Source: Aquatica leii (lineage: Eukaryota; Arthropoda; Insecta; Coleoptera; Lampyridae). Taken from it: DNA of 64,000 nt. Positions 22,738-33,468 of this stretch are shown one piece after another. Each line of letters starts with the position of its first letter. Position 1 is the stretch's first letter. Under the pieces are notes generated by a model. The model did no database searches. It had not been told where the DNA came from and saw only the letters and a program-made list of their open reading frames with translations. The translations under genes and the position numbers were made by a program. The DNA lies in contig CM069434.1 of the NCBI GenBank assembly GCA_035610365.1, positions 99,064,806 through 99,128,805 on the forward strand. Reading direction: 5' to 3'.

Positions 22738-23182
22738 TGTAGAGTTTCTTATTATTATTAATTTATTTTTACTTATACTAAAGATATGTACACGTTTAAA
22801 CCAACCGAACTAATTAAATTTAAGAAAATTTAATAAAAACACTTACACTATAATTTATGTATCACACTATCACTTACACGAAGATACGTTCGCGGATAAC
22901 TGTTTAACACTTATTGTTTGTTTACACTAGAGTCACGTACAAGGTTATACACCGTAGATTTATCTAACACGCGTTAATTACTCATTTATTTAGACTTGAT
23001 TAATCTTCTTAACACTGCCGTCTTCGAATTACGAGAATAACTGACCTACGATTCGTTCGTACCGTATTTATACGCTTCTGCAAACATTCGAGAAGCCTCT
23101 ACATTCTTTCGTAAACGTTCTAGACGTGGATAAAAAGTACGGGAACGTTCTCGAAATTTACAAAAACTTTGCGAATGTTTCA
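22738..23182 (-). repeat. 5' LTR of the Ty3/gypsy element
   Basis: 445 bp, aligning with 17,427-17,832. On the minus strand it starts TGAAACATTC and ends CTCTACA. It would contain the promoter and polyadenylation signal; no single TATA box can be chosen with confidence. Confidence 0.9.
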
Positions 23183-23186
23183 TTAA

Positions 23187-24950
23187 TCTCAAGATCAGAA
23201 TTAAGTCAACCTGAAAAGTCCAAAGTAAAGTATGGGAAACCAGCAGTATTGTGGTTTGATAAAAGATAAAAATGTGCAAGAACCAAATTTTTAAACATAC
23301 TTAGGTTAAAACTCTTCAAGTTTCAACAATATAGTCAGTGTACTCTATGTTAAGAAATGCTTTACAGATAAATGAAAATATGGGTATTTCTACATATAGG
23401 AAAATATTGACTAAAAGGATAGATTTCATTTTCTCAAATCTACTGAGTCCGTTATTAAGTGTGGCAGCTTTTCTATAAACTTTTTCAAAGACACTAACAT
23501 TATTATACGCTGAAAAAGTGGACCTTGTTTTGTCTTTTGTTTATTTCTTTTATCTAATTTCTAGTCGAAATTAATTATATTTCAAACATTCGCTTTGTGT
23601 TTATCTTGTTTTCTATTCTATTTAAGTATTGTTTTTAAATTATTTGTTTTATTGTAGAACAAGTTTTTAGAACTAATATTTTTTTTAAAAAAACGTAATT
23701 TTTTTTGTTTTAAAGCATTTGCGGTCATGATGTTTTAAAATATAAAAATTTTTGGATTTTCAAATCATGTTGCTGTCTTTTTCAGTTTTTTGGAGAAAAA
23801 CAACATAACTGTCAAACGTCAAATTTAATTAGTTTTGCGTAGTTTGTGAATTTTAGGTTTTTTAAAAAAAATGTTGATATAGAAGATGGTTCAAAACCTG
23901 AAAATTTTTATGTATTGAAATTAATAAAATGACAAACGTGGCTCAAGTTTCTACAAATATAGAACAATTATTTACACGCAAATCTGTAATTAGAGTAGAT
24001 TATATTACTTATTGTGGGTGAAGTTATACGCGTGGTAGAATGCCACTGACTGAGTTGAATTATAATAATGCAATTAACTCCGGTAGTGCGATGAAAACTA
24101 TTCGTCATTCATTACCTTATAGAGGTATTACGTTAAAACGATGCGTCGCGAGTGATACCCACCCATATAGCAATCTAAGAAGAATTTACAAGACTTAACT
24201 ACTGTCCGCACTTACGACTAACCAAATAAGGAAGTTGTAAGCATTGGCATGTCACGTATCCATTGTGCAGAGTTTTTAAAAATAATAGTGTGCCGAACAA
24301 TCGCCTCAGTCATTAAGGATTAGATGGATGACGTTGCACAAAGTAAAATATTCTAGCGACATGCATAAGCGTTTCTACAAATCACTAGAATAACTAATTT
24401 TTTTTTAATCTAAACCGATATAAACCAGATTTTGATTTAAATACAAAAAAACTTAGTTTCAAGTTTTATATTTCCATTTTTTCACTCGGTATCAAAAGTA
24501 ATTTTCTTTCTTTTCAAACTTTCGTTTCCGTATAAATTTGTTGATATTACTTCAATATTGTGTGACTTGGATATAAAATTATATTAGGAATTTTTTTCAA
24601 TTTTTTACTATTCTACACATTGTATGACGTAATAGATTATATAAACGTGAATGACTTTGGCAATTTCCAAGTATATAAAAGAAAAATTAAGAACTTTGTT
24701 TACTACTGCTGAATTCACATTTAAAGTTAATCTAGAGATTTACATGATAGTTTCCTGACTAAAAATTATGCTGTTTTTTTTTATTACAAGATTATTTGAA
24801 TACACGTAGTTTAATAGAACTGAAGTTTATTAAATACATGTAAGTATACGTAAAATCTTACGTATTTCGTTTCGTATAAAATTATTATATAATTTCATTA
24901 TCTTTTGGATTTGTTTTGTGCTTCGATACAACGATTGAATTGTTGATTTG
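23187..24950. other. AT-rich intergenic DNA, no gene seen
   Basis: No coding motif in any frame. A less AT-rich patch at about 23,980-24,380 could be an old repeat or SINE, but no tRNA-like promoter boxes or ends could be recognised. Confidence 0.5.
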
Positions 24951-24952
24951 CA

Positions 24953-25052
24953 TTGCCAAAAACACACTGTCTTCTAAAAAACCACAGACCAAATTCAGGT
25001 ACAACAAAGCCAAAATAAACCTGCAAATGCGCCAATCAATTTAGCGTAAACA
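24953..25052 (-). repeat. LTR-like repeat A (candidate BEL/Pao 3' LTR end)
   Basis: About 100 bp align, with many changes, to 36,491-36,594 in the same orientation. Shared blocks include GCCAAAAA, CCAAATTCAGGTA and TTTAGCGTAAACA. For a minus-strand BEL element starting at 36.5 kb, this is where a 3' LTR would be expected. The similarity includes a few bases of the primer-site side, which an LTR should not share, so it could also be another kind of repeat. Confidence 0.45.
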
Positions 25053-25126
25053 AACCGCTCAACAAATTGTAACTTAAAATTAACTAATCGTATTAACTTA
25101 ATAATAAGCACAATAAAATAAACAAT

Positions 25127-26643
25127 GTAGTCTAACCGTTAACTGAAGAAATGTATAAAGACTCGCAGCCTTATGGTAAAAATCGTAGTCACCGCAGGAT
25201 CCGAGATATAGGGGGCGCCACCGTATATTTAGGATCCGAGATTTCAGTTCATTGCTAGAAGTTGTAGTGTTTGCATCGTATGTATACGCATCGAGCAGTG
25301 GCTACGCTTAGTCATACCGCTCTCTTTGCAGTTCAAAGGACGATGATTTAACAAACGATTTGAATAAATCGGGTTTACCCAAACATCTACCAAGAGATAC
25401 CATTAATGATGGGAATTCTAGTTTATTTTTTATGAATTAGGGGACCAACTTGCGATGTATCGGTGTGCGACACCTAATAAAATAAACTAAAACGCCGGCG
25501 CCGTTTCAAATTCACAATTTTATTGAAAATTGGTGTAATCTTTATTAGCAAATCAAGTTAAAAAGTTTTAATTGAACGGAAAACCGATTTGGTAATCGCT
25601 TTTGTAGTCACCTTTTAAAGAATATTATCAACTGCAAAACACGGTAAGACAGTTATATACATTTATAAACATAACAAAAATTCTGTTTTGCTTCTTGTGC
25701 AAGTATCAAATTACCGCCGGCGGTTTTGAATTTGTAATCTGCTATTTTAAATTATTGTTCACTTGGCGATTTGATTATTTACTTATGAGTTTTTTGTTTT
25801 TACATTTTTGTTGATTGCAGAATAATTATAGTTCCATAAAGCGATGTTCGATCGATTCCATTTTTGAATCAATTAATTAAAAAATTGGCTAGAAAAATCG
25901 ATTGTAAAAATAGCTTTATTAGAGTACAAAAATCGATTTTTAATGATTTAAATCACCATTCCTACTTTATATTAGGCCTGGGTCGTCTATCGATATATCG
26001 ATACGTATCGATATTTCGATATGTATCGAAATGTCGATATTTCGATAGGTATCGATATTACGATACGTATACATATTTCGATACGTACTGATATTTCGAT
26101 CGTAGCGATACTCCGATCCATATCGATATTCCGATACGTATCTATACTTCGATATATCGATACGTATCGATATTCGATTCGATGTACCGTATCGCCCACC
26201 ACTATTTATAATATAGAACTAAGTTATCGAATTTTATAAATGGAATCTCCTACCAAAGCTTTTTTGAAAAAAAAGTATAAAATATTGTAAAGTAAATTAA
26301 AACAGCAGAGAAAAAACAAAACCAAACTCTGGCAAACGTATAGATTGAAGAAAAAAATTCAACTTGTCAAATTACATACCGTTTACTCAAAACATTTTAT
26401 ATCAGTCAACGGTATCTAGTAAATACAACAAACGATTATTTTGAAGAGTTATCTTATTACTTTCCAAGCATTCCAGTCTTATCTTTAGTTTGCGTTGAAA
26501 ACAACTGTGTCGCGACTATCCAAGAGTGAAGTTTGTAGGCAGCGGGGTGCAGAGAGCCACAAAAGTGAGATAGTAATACGGTACGATTTTTAACATGAGC
26601 CTTGCGAGTCTTTATACATTTCTTCAGTCAACGGTCTAACTAC
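25127..26643. mobile_element. 1.5-kb unit bounded by 61-bp inverted repeats
   Basis: Positions 25,127-25,187 and, inverted, 26,582-26,643 are nearly identical over about 61 bp (shared core GAAGAAATGTATAAAGACTC). The enclosed 1.4 kb encodes nothing recognisable. It contains the direct repeat AGGATCCGAGAT at 25,196-25,207 and 25,231-25,242, and a GC-richer CCGGCG-bearing repeat at about 25,490 and 25,712. This could be a non-autonomous DNA element or an inverted duplication. No target duplication is evident at the repeat edges. Confidence 0.6.
25974..26204. mobile_element. hAT-like MITE made of TATCGATA palindromes
   Basis: About 230 bp beginning AGGCCTGGGTCG and ending CGCCCACCACT, imperfectly inverted ends of hAT type. 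The 8-bp words TTTATATT and TTTATAAT (7 of 8 bases) lie just outside. The interior is an irregular array of CGATACGTATCGATAT variants every 16-24 bases. Several short frames across it, on both strands, are repeat artefacts. Confidence 0.65.
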
Positions 26644-26799
26644 AAAAAAATCCTACTCTAAGCTTTACTATAAACTAAATAAAATGCTACAATTGTGGGA
26701 AAAAGATAAGAAGCGACACTGGTCTCTTATACTCTCCTATACTCAGAAAAGGTACGCACAGTGACCACCGCTGCCAGAGTTATTAATTTATTATTTTTA

Positions 26800-27075
26800 T
26801 TAATTGCCGTCTAGTCAAAAGTCTTAAATTTACATCGGAATAGAAACTAGAGGGCCTCCAACCTCTTTGTAAGTATCGTAGCAAGTTACTCATAGTTAAT
26901 CGTCTGCGATTTATAATGCGGAGCAGATGATTGTTAACAGATTTCACACCCGTTTCCCATAGTCCACCAAAATTAAGACTTAATGGTGAGTTAAAATGTC
27001 ACATTTAGTCAATTAATTTTCAATCAAAAGATTATTTAACATTTGCAAAATTTACGCCTACGTGAACAAAAGGTC
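26800..27075 (-). pseudogene. BEL/Pao integrase fragment
   Basis: On the minus strand one frame reads a block with HFNSP, then LNFGGLWETGVKSVNNHLL, and after a frame change NSR-like and LRLLTR segments. FGGLWE-x-GVKS with its catalytic Glu is the signature of BEL/Pao integrase and matches the independent copy at 2,211-2,567. Both ends are lost. It has the same orientation as the gag, protease and RT relic at 34.6-36.5 kb, so it is probably the 3' part of that element, separated by later insertions. Confidence 0.75.
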
Positions 27076-27079
27076 ACCT

Positions 27080-27960
27080 GCGTAAGCTTTCTATCTGTGA
27101 TTTTGAATTGAATGTTAAGGCTTCCTTTTAGTAGGTTGGTAGAACGACTATATATAGAAAAATTAGAATACAAATAACTTTCTTGTTACTGCATTTGAAA
27201 AACTCCCAATTTTACATTATCATTATTACACCTTTCTCTATCGCGCTAAAAAGTCAAAAATTTTAAAATCAAAATTAGAAAAAAGTTATGAAGTAATTTA
27301 TAAGAAAGGAAGAAATACTAAATAAAAAGTTAAATATAAAGTTTAATTAATTTTTCTTCTTTTACCGCGTTGTATTTATGTAATTTCATTTTATATACAT
27401 ATCGATTTAACTTTAGAGTTGCTTTGTTTTGAAGTTATTTGTATTTAACTATAAAAAAAATTAAACTGTTTCATCACAATTTAAGAAAAATAGGCAACAC
27501 ACAAAACGTAAGAATATCTTCTGGATAATTTCCAAACAGATTAGTGTCAACCTTGTCATTATGTTCAGGTAAAAATGTGTAAATACTTGACAATTACAGC
27601 GGTCTCTGCTGACCATTGAATTGGAAAATTGATTTGTTTGGGTAATATATTATAGAAGATTAACTATGATAAAAGTTAAACATTTATTTATTTGGTTGTA
27701 TTTACTTTTACCTCTACTTCACAAGTTTAAAACTAGCCTGATTTTACATTGTACATTAACTTTACAGTAGAAGCTAATATATGCGATAACTACTACATAA
27801 TTTATTACAAAAACATAATTAAATTAAGTTTACAAAATAACAAAAACAAGACAATATATAAAATGTAGGTAAAATTGTTACAATAAGAATTACATTATTT
27901 TGGCTAATAAAAAGAATATAGGAGTATTTTATATTTAGCTGCTAAGGTTGTACCAATAGT
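27080..27960. other. 3' flank of the Mutator/YqaJ gene, no gene seen
   Basis: AT-rich. No terminal inverted repeat matching the right side of the gene could be recognised by eye. Confidence 0.5.
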
Positions 27961-27964
27961 ATTA

Positions 27965-30598
27965 CTATAACTCCCGGATTGGTAACTGTCTAGGATATCT
28001 TGGGTCTATAATCTCAGGTAATAAAGCTGATAAATAAAACTTTTTTAGTTTGGGTAGCATTTGGTCGCTCCAAAAAGAAACATCAATTTTTATGATTTCC
28101 ACAGAAATGCCATGTGGAGTCCAAACCACAAAGTAACATTTTTTTCTGTTAGTTATATTTAACTGTCCTTGAATTTGATACATATAATTGTCTGTTTGTT
28201 TTAGTTTTAATTTTCCTTCATGTATTTCACAAAATTTAATACACTTATTTAGTGTTGCTTCTTTAGGGGTTAACATTCTAGCATTATAAGGACATTTTAC
28301 CTCTATAATAGAATCCTCATCTATTAATCCATCAGGAGAAGCTGCAAGATATGGGTATAAATCATAAACAAACAAACCACATTCACTAACGTCTAATTTT
28401 GTTAACTCTTTAAATTCTTCAATGGCTTGAAGCTCATTATCGATTCCGTAACGTGTAGCAATAGTTCCAGAAAATTGTTTGTATAACATATTTTTTACAC
28501 TGTTAGCACAAGACGTGGACAAACGCATTTTACAAATTTTACCAAAATTTGAAGCTGTTAGTCGTTTTCGTCGTTCTTGAAGCCATTGATGATTTTTGCT
28601 TTGTCCAATCGTGTTTAATAAAATTTGTTCCTTATTAATTGATAAATCATGTAAAAACTTTTGTTTGGTTTCTTCAAATTTTTCGTCAGACATATCTGGA
28701 ATAAGTTCGGCATCGTTAGAACCATAGTCAGCGTCTGGACCGGCAATCTTCCTAGATCTAAATGTTATTTTTCCTTTTTTTCTTCGGGATGTTGCTTCTC
28801 GTTGTTTTTTATGACAAAACTCCGATGTATATTTGCCGGGTGTTTTTTCAGCAACAGTGTGTATAATTTTATGAAGCTCACCAACGTTGTTATGGGCGAC
28901 AACAGCTGCTTCACAACGACCATTATAAGAACGCCTCAGCGCAAAATTAATTCGTTTACCACCAATAAATTTTGCTACGTGAGAATGGTAAAGCTCAGCA
29001 AAGTTATTAGTCACGTCGTATATGAGACTGTTAGAAAGATTTGCTACGCGACGAACTGCTACCATTACTTCTTCAAATAGTCCGCTCTTGATAAGATCTG
29101 GAACAATGTTATCCTCGTTAAGTTTAGAACCTGTGCAAAAATATTTTCTATTAGCACACTCTGAGTGATCTCCAAAAATGTGTTTCGGTCCATTCATTAT
29201 ATCTAATTGTAATTCTTTTATTTTTTCTGTTGTAGACGTATTCTGTGATTTTCTAAACTCTATTGCTTTTGTAACAGCAGTCCTAAATCTTAAAATATTT
29301 TGCGAAATTGCGTTTTTCAACTTAGTATCCGTTTTTGGCTTTTTAGTACACTCTTTTATTTTATTTATGTAATTTCGAAGAATGTGATTTTTACATTCAA
29401 TCTTTTCTATAATAGTGGATCCATATGGCATACACTCCAAAAGTTTTCTGTGCACACTGCTGTCACCGTCACCTATCAGTTTCACGTATTTTATGCCATA
29501 CATTGCAACAGATTTCTTAAAACCTTCAACAATAATATTAGCTTCCATACTGGTAGATGTGCCTGTCCAATTTTTGTAGCACGTATGTTCAAAGCAAGTT
29601 TCATTTTTATATAAATGTTTTCTTGCGCATATCAGACAATATTTGTTTCTGACTGCCATATATAATACTTTCTTTGTTCTTAAGCCCACTATAGAAGCAA
29701 CACCAGAAAGTGCATTATAATTACTTCGATAAGAACGTTTACACCAGGCACCGTCGGCTACTACTGCAATTGTAGGATAACCTTCGGCATCAACTTCTCC
29801 ATTTTCTCTTGCTAACATTGCTTCTTCTTCGGCTGCTTTTGTCATTGATTCCGTAGCAGCCTTATTATAAATGTTACATATTTGATCGTGATAATTTGCA
29901 TAAGTTGCAGATGAAATTGTTGGTATGTTCATAGCTGAAACGAATTCTGACAACTGCGTGTATCCTGCACCTATTGAAACAATGGCAGAAACACTTGCTA
30001 GGTTTACATTCATTATTCTATCGTCTTCCAGTTCCTCGGTAGACACAGTATTCAACTTGTTACACATCGAACACTTTACAGTATACACTGATGCAAAACC
30101 TAAACGTTTTTCACTAATAATATCCATATTAAAAAAAGAACAGCCAAAACCTTCGTGTTGAAGCAATTCTAATGATTTAAAAAAATAGGAAATGTCTACA
30201 AAACGGCGACCACTAACAACATTACTTTTTCTTTCATTTTTTTGTTCTATTTCCACTTCAAGTTCGGGCAACTCTGATGAAAAAGAATTGTTTTCGTTAA
30301 AATGATAAAATTTATTTGATTCAACAGATATTAGCTTATTAGACACATCACTGTAATCACGAAATTCTTCGTTTACTAATTCATCACATTCATCTATATA
30401 CATGTTGGTATCGAATTCAAGTGTCGATTGTGCATTAAAAAGCACATTTGTAGCATCCACAGATACATTTGATACAGACGTAGTTGCACTAACTGCTGAA
30501 AGTTTTCCCGCGCGAATTTTCTTCATTTTTTCTTTTACGCTTCGTTTTCTTTGAAATAAGCGAGAACATTTAGAAATTAAATAAGGTTTTCGACCCAT
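27965..30598 (-). CDS. Mutator-like transposase fused to YqaJ-type nuclease, intact
   Basis: An unbroken 877-codon frame. Residues 1-130 are basic then acidic and poorly structured. Residues 132-575 fit a Mutator-like transposase domain: paired Cys at 176/179, a DDE candidate set of D282 (VVADGAW), D377 (LIGDGDS) and E535 (NNFAELYHS), and a Cys/His cluster C321, C324, C335, H338, C340 just before an NWTGTSTSME block. Residues 670-835 fit the YqaJ/lambda-exonuclease (PD-(D/E)xK) fold: QERRKRLTAS, E722 in GIDNE, D756 in ASPDG and E766-x-K768 in IEVKCP, then YQIQGQL. All key residues are present. The ATG lies in a CAAACATGG context. The DNA strand-transfer and exonuclease roles are inferred from the families. 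No terminal repeats were found, so mobile versus domesticated is open. Confidence 0.9.
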   Translation of the reverse strand: MGRKPYLISKCSRLFQRKRSVKEKMKKIRAGKLSAVSATTSVSNVSVDATNVLFNAQSTLEFDTNMYIDECDELVNEEFRDYSDVSNKLISVESNKFYHFNENNSFSSELPELEVEIEQKNERKSNVVSGRRFVDISYFFKSLELLQHEGFGCSFFNMDIISEKRLGFASVYTVKCSMCNKLNTVSTEELEDDRIMNVNLASVSAIVSIGAGYTQLSEFVSAMNIPTISSATYANYHDQICNIYNKAATESMTKAAEEEAMLARENGEVDAEGYPTIAVVADGAWCKRSYRSNYNALSGVASIVGLRTKKVLYMAVRNKYCLICARKHLYKNETCFEHTCYKNWTGTSTSMEANIIVEGFKKSVAMYGIKYVKLIGDGDSSVHRKLLECMPYGSTIIEKIECKNHILRNYINKIKECTKKPKTDTKLKNAISQNILRFRTAVTKAIEFRKSQNTSTTEKIKELQLDIMNGPKHIFGDHSECANRKYFCTGSKLNEDNIVPDLIKSGLFEEVMVAVRRVANLSNSLIYDVTNNFAELYHSHVAKFIGGKRINFALRRSYNGRCEAAVVAHNNVGELHKIIHTVAEKTPGKYTSEFCHKKQREATSRRKKGKITFRSRKIAGPDADYGSNDAELIPDMSDEKFEETKQKFLHDLSINKEQILLNTIGQSKNHQWLQERRKRLTASNFGKICKMRLSTSCANSVKNMLYKQFSGTIATRYGIDNELQAIEEFKELTKLDVSECGLFVYDLYPYLAASPDGLIDEDSIIEVKCPYNARMLTPKEATLNKCIKFCEIHEGKLKLKQTDNYMYQIQGQLNITNRKKCYFVVWTPHGISVEIIKIDVSFWSDQMLPKLKKFYLSALLPEIIDPRYPRQLPIREL

Positions 30599-30599
30599 G

Positions 30600-31865
30600 T
30601 TTGATAATAAACTTTTAACGTTTTTGACCTTCCAACCGTATTTGCAGTTGACAAGTAACTAGTGAAAAAATTGTTAAAATTTTTAAATCTGCAGGTAACA
30701 AGCTGCAAAAGAGAGGTAATAAATATTATCATTCATGCATAAAAGCAATAGTAGTACCATTGGTAGTGCACACTGGTAAAAAATTAAATAACGACAATAT
30801 TATTAACGATTTCGCAATAAATCATTACAGAATATAAAATATGTATGCATAATCTGAACTACCTACTTTTTTTTGAAAAGTATATTATATATCGTATGAT
30901 ACTGATGATTTATTTTTTAAGTATTATTAAATACTATAATTTTGTGCAAAGTATTTTAATTTAAATTGTAATTGTAGTCATATTAATTACAGCATAAAAG
31001 TTGTCATGTGTTTGTTAAAAAAATTAATAAGTAGAAGTACTTTGATTATTTTGATAATTATGATTACAGATCCTGCTTGAGTAGAGAAAAATTAATACGT
31101 TTGTATAAAACTGCATCACACAAATTATATTCCTGTTGTATTTATTTTTAGTCAACTAAGAGCAAAATTAAGCTTTACCGAATTCTACAAGAAAATGAAG
31201 TTGTAAAATGCTAACAAATATTTGTGTTTGTGTTGTAGTAGAATAACTTCTAGTATTGTTCAATACAATAGCGTCAGTAAGGACATTGTAAGGATTAAGT
31301 AAACCCTTCTACCTAGAAAAATAAAGTAACGTTGGATGTCTACTCATAGGCGTTGTTAAAAACTTCAACCAGATTTTTTTTTCAACTAAAAAGAAGCCTT
31401 AAACAAAGTTGCGCACCTGTTTCCTAATTATTGAGCGTCTAGAAACTATCTAGAATTATCTACTTAACAATGCTTAAAGAGGTTGTGAGCCATTCTACAT
31501 GTTCATGATCATATGATAGTATTGTACCAGCAATTTAGTTGATAATAATTTTGCGGCAATAACAAAAAATACTTAAATGACCACAAAAAACTGGATTTTA
31601 ACAATCAATCGTCCTAATGAGTCAACAAATGACGCCAGTATCTGTAAAAACCGATGCAGAAGTTTACCTTTAACAAGAACGCAATACAAAAAAAACACAT
31701 AACAAATAACGTCTCATAAGCAAACACAAATATTCAAAAAAAGGAGAGGTTTCTGTACTAAACAAAACCAATGTTTTATTTCTGCAATGCGGTGTAAAAC
31801 AAAAGGTTTTAAGGTACGAGGTTCCATGCATAATCAAGAAAAAACTATGCTAAAATCAGTCCAAA
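30600..31865. other. 5' flank of the Mutator/YqaJ gene, no gene seen
   Basis: AT-rich DNA upstream of the 877-codon frame. It must hold any promoter of that gene, but no clear TATA box or initiator can be singled out. No terminal repeat was recognised. Confidence 0.5.
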
Positions 31866-31866
31866 G

Positions 31867-32441
31867 GTGAACTTATATTTTTTACAGAGCTCGTATAAAA
31901 CATTTATTCAAAAAAATTTGATCAATTTTTCTACTAATAATGAAATAGTTTTAGATCTCTTCCATACTTTGGTCACTGTTTTCAATTTCTGCAAAAACTC
32001 TTTAAAAAACATAATATCAACATTTTATTTTCGACACATAACACACTTAAATTACTTTTAGTTAATAATAAAGATCAAATACCAATTTTACATAAATCTG
32101 GAGTGTATAAACTTACTTGTTCTTTTTGTAATTCTTCATGTATTGGTCAAACAGGTAGAAAATTTAAAACGAGACTAAATGAACATTTATATTTAATAAA
32201 TAGATATTTAAATATAAATATTTATAACACTAATTCTGCTTTTGCCAACTATATTTTATGTTCAGGACATTCATTTTCTTTAGATTTGAATATCAAAATT
32301 TTAGATGTATGTAATAAAGGATCTCTTCTTAACTCATTAGAGACTCTTGAAATTAATAGAATTTCTAACAATGATTCTATAAATTGTCTAAATGAAATGT
32401 TAAATTTAAATCCCTCAATTCTTCTCAGTTTAAAATTATAG
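31867..32441 (+). pseudogene. Penelope-like element, C-terminal GIY-YIG endonuclease
   Basis: The frame 32,103-32,441 starts YKLTCSFCNSSCIGQTGRKF and continues KTRLNEHLYL, the core of the GIY-YIG nuclease of Penelope-like elements: CxxC, then the G-Q-T-G-R block and an Arg-x4-H segment. This enzyme nicks DNA for retroelement insertion. The preceding 31,867-32,061 frame has remnants of the linker after the reverse transcriptase, joined through frame changes. The RT itself is absent. The C-terminus ends naturally at 32,441, so this is a 5'-truncated copy. Confidence 0.8.
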
Positions 32442-32629
32442 TTTTATTTTTTTCATTTTTCTATTCTTCTGATATTTTTCTATTTTCTTTATTTAAATTA
32501 ATTTTTTAAATATAGTCGACTGTGTTAAATTTTCAAATACGTTTAATTAACATTATAATTTGTTAACTATTTTATTTGGTTAGTACTCTTTATTTATATT
32601 CCAATGTTTTAATTTTAGTTTTTAGTTAT

Positions 32630-32700
32630 ATATACTAAAGATGCTAATTATTATTAGCAAAACATGTATATTTTCTTAAGATAAAATATTAAAAAATACA
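32630..32700 (+). other. Penelope-like 3' terminal hairpin region
   Basis: The word GCTAATTATTATTAGC at 32,643-32,658 is an inverted repeat, preceded by ACTAAAGAT and followed by AAAACATGT. A short hairpin flanked by these words occurs near the 3' ends of many arthropod Penelope-like elements, as I recall. It probably marks the end of this element. Confidence 0.5.
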
Positions 32701-33468
32701 GAATACTGTGGAGAAGACTTTAAGAATAGTAAAATATTATTTTAAACAAGGCTCCACTTTGAGCAATGAACTACTTCACCAATATTCAAACAAGTAAAAC
32801 AACACTGCACAACTCTAAATGAGATATTGTAATGACTTTAAGAGTAACAACTTTTGTTTGATTCCACTGGTCTGCATGAAAATCGGCCCTGATACCATTC
32901 TTGACGATTCGTATGTAAAATGACCTCTTGAATCCAAAAATGAGATTTGTTTTTACCCATAACCCCCCTTTTTAGAGGGAACCCAATTTTTATTTTATTT
33001 TTTGCATTTTTTTTTAGAATTTTAACTTATAGCCGTTAAACATCCCAAAGCAGGTAATAAAATTTATACCAAAGTATATGGCAAAAGTTTTGCTATAAAA
33101 TGTATATAGAAACAACAATAAAATACAAATATATAAGAACAGTAAAAAAATATCAATAAACGGTTAGGAAGATTCACTGCACGACGCTGACGATCTCAAT
33201 ACCACATGCAGGTTTGAACAGAAATTTTCGACAGGCTTGAACTTGCATTACTCTTCTCATTATAATATATTACATTGTTTGCTTAACTGCTTCGATCAGT
33301 ACATCTATAGCTGTTGCAGAGTTAACTTGTCGACGTTTTAAACGTGCTGGATTTTGTGTTCATTTTTGTTCATTTGTGTAAAACAGTAAAACTACTTTTA
33401 CTCCGGATTTTTTCAAGTGACTAAGTGTGATTTGTGGTTAATGTCGGTCGTTGAATTACTGTTTAATT
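32701..33468. other. No gene seen; 5' flank of the orphan-family gene
   Basis: Includes a tract with CCCCCC near 32,965 and T-rich runs. No recognisable motif. Confidence 0.4.

Larger units (their letters stand above)
17427..23182 (-). mobile_element. Ty3/gypsy-type LTR retrotransposon, structurally complete
   Basis: This 5.76-kb minus-strand element has two LTRs (3' LTR at the left, 5' LTR at the right), each with TG..CA-type ends. The 4-bp direct repeat TTAA lies outside both (17,423-17,426 and 23,183-23,186). A primer site starting TGG lies one base inside the 5' LTR, and a G-rich tract borders the 3' LTR. Order on the minus strand: gag, protease, RT, RNase H, integrase, the order that defines Ty3/gypsy. 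Stops, frameshifts and a 640-bp interruption of RT make it non-autonomous. No envelope-like gene is present between integrase and the 3' LTR. Confidence 0.93.

Noticed and set aside
25974-26204. Possible CRISPR-like array
   Set aside because: The units are irregular palindromes without unique spacers, and the DNA is eukaryotic.
25864-26239. Frames on both strands encoding Arg-Tyr-Val-Ser and Tyr-Arg repeats
   Set aside because: They come from translating the TATCGATA-type palindrome array, which is open in several frames by chance.
28661-30161. Plus-strand frames inside the 877-codon gene
   Set aside because: They overlap an intact minus-strand gene with conserved domains and show no motif of their own.
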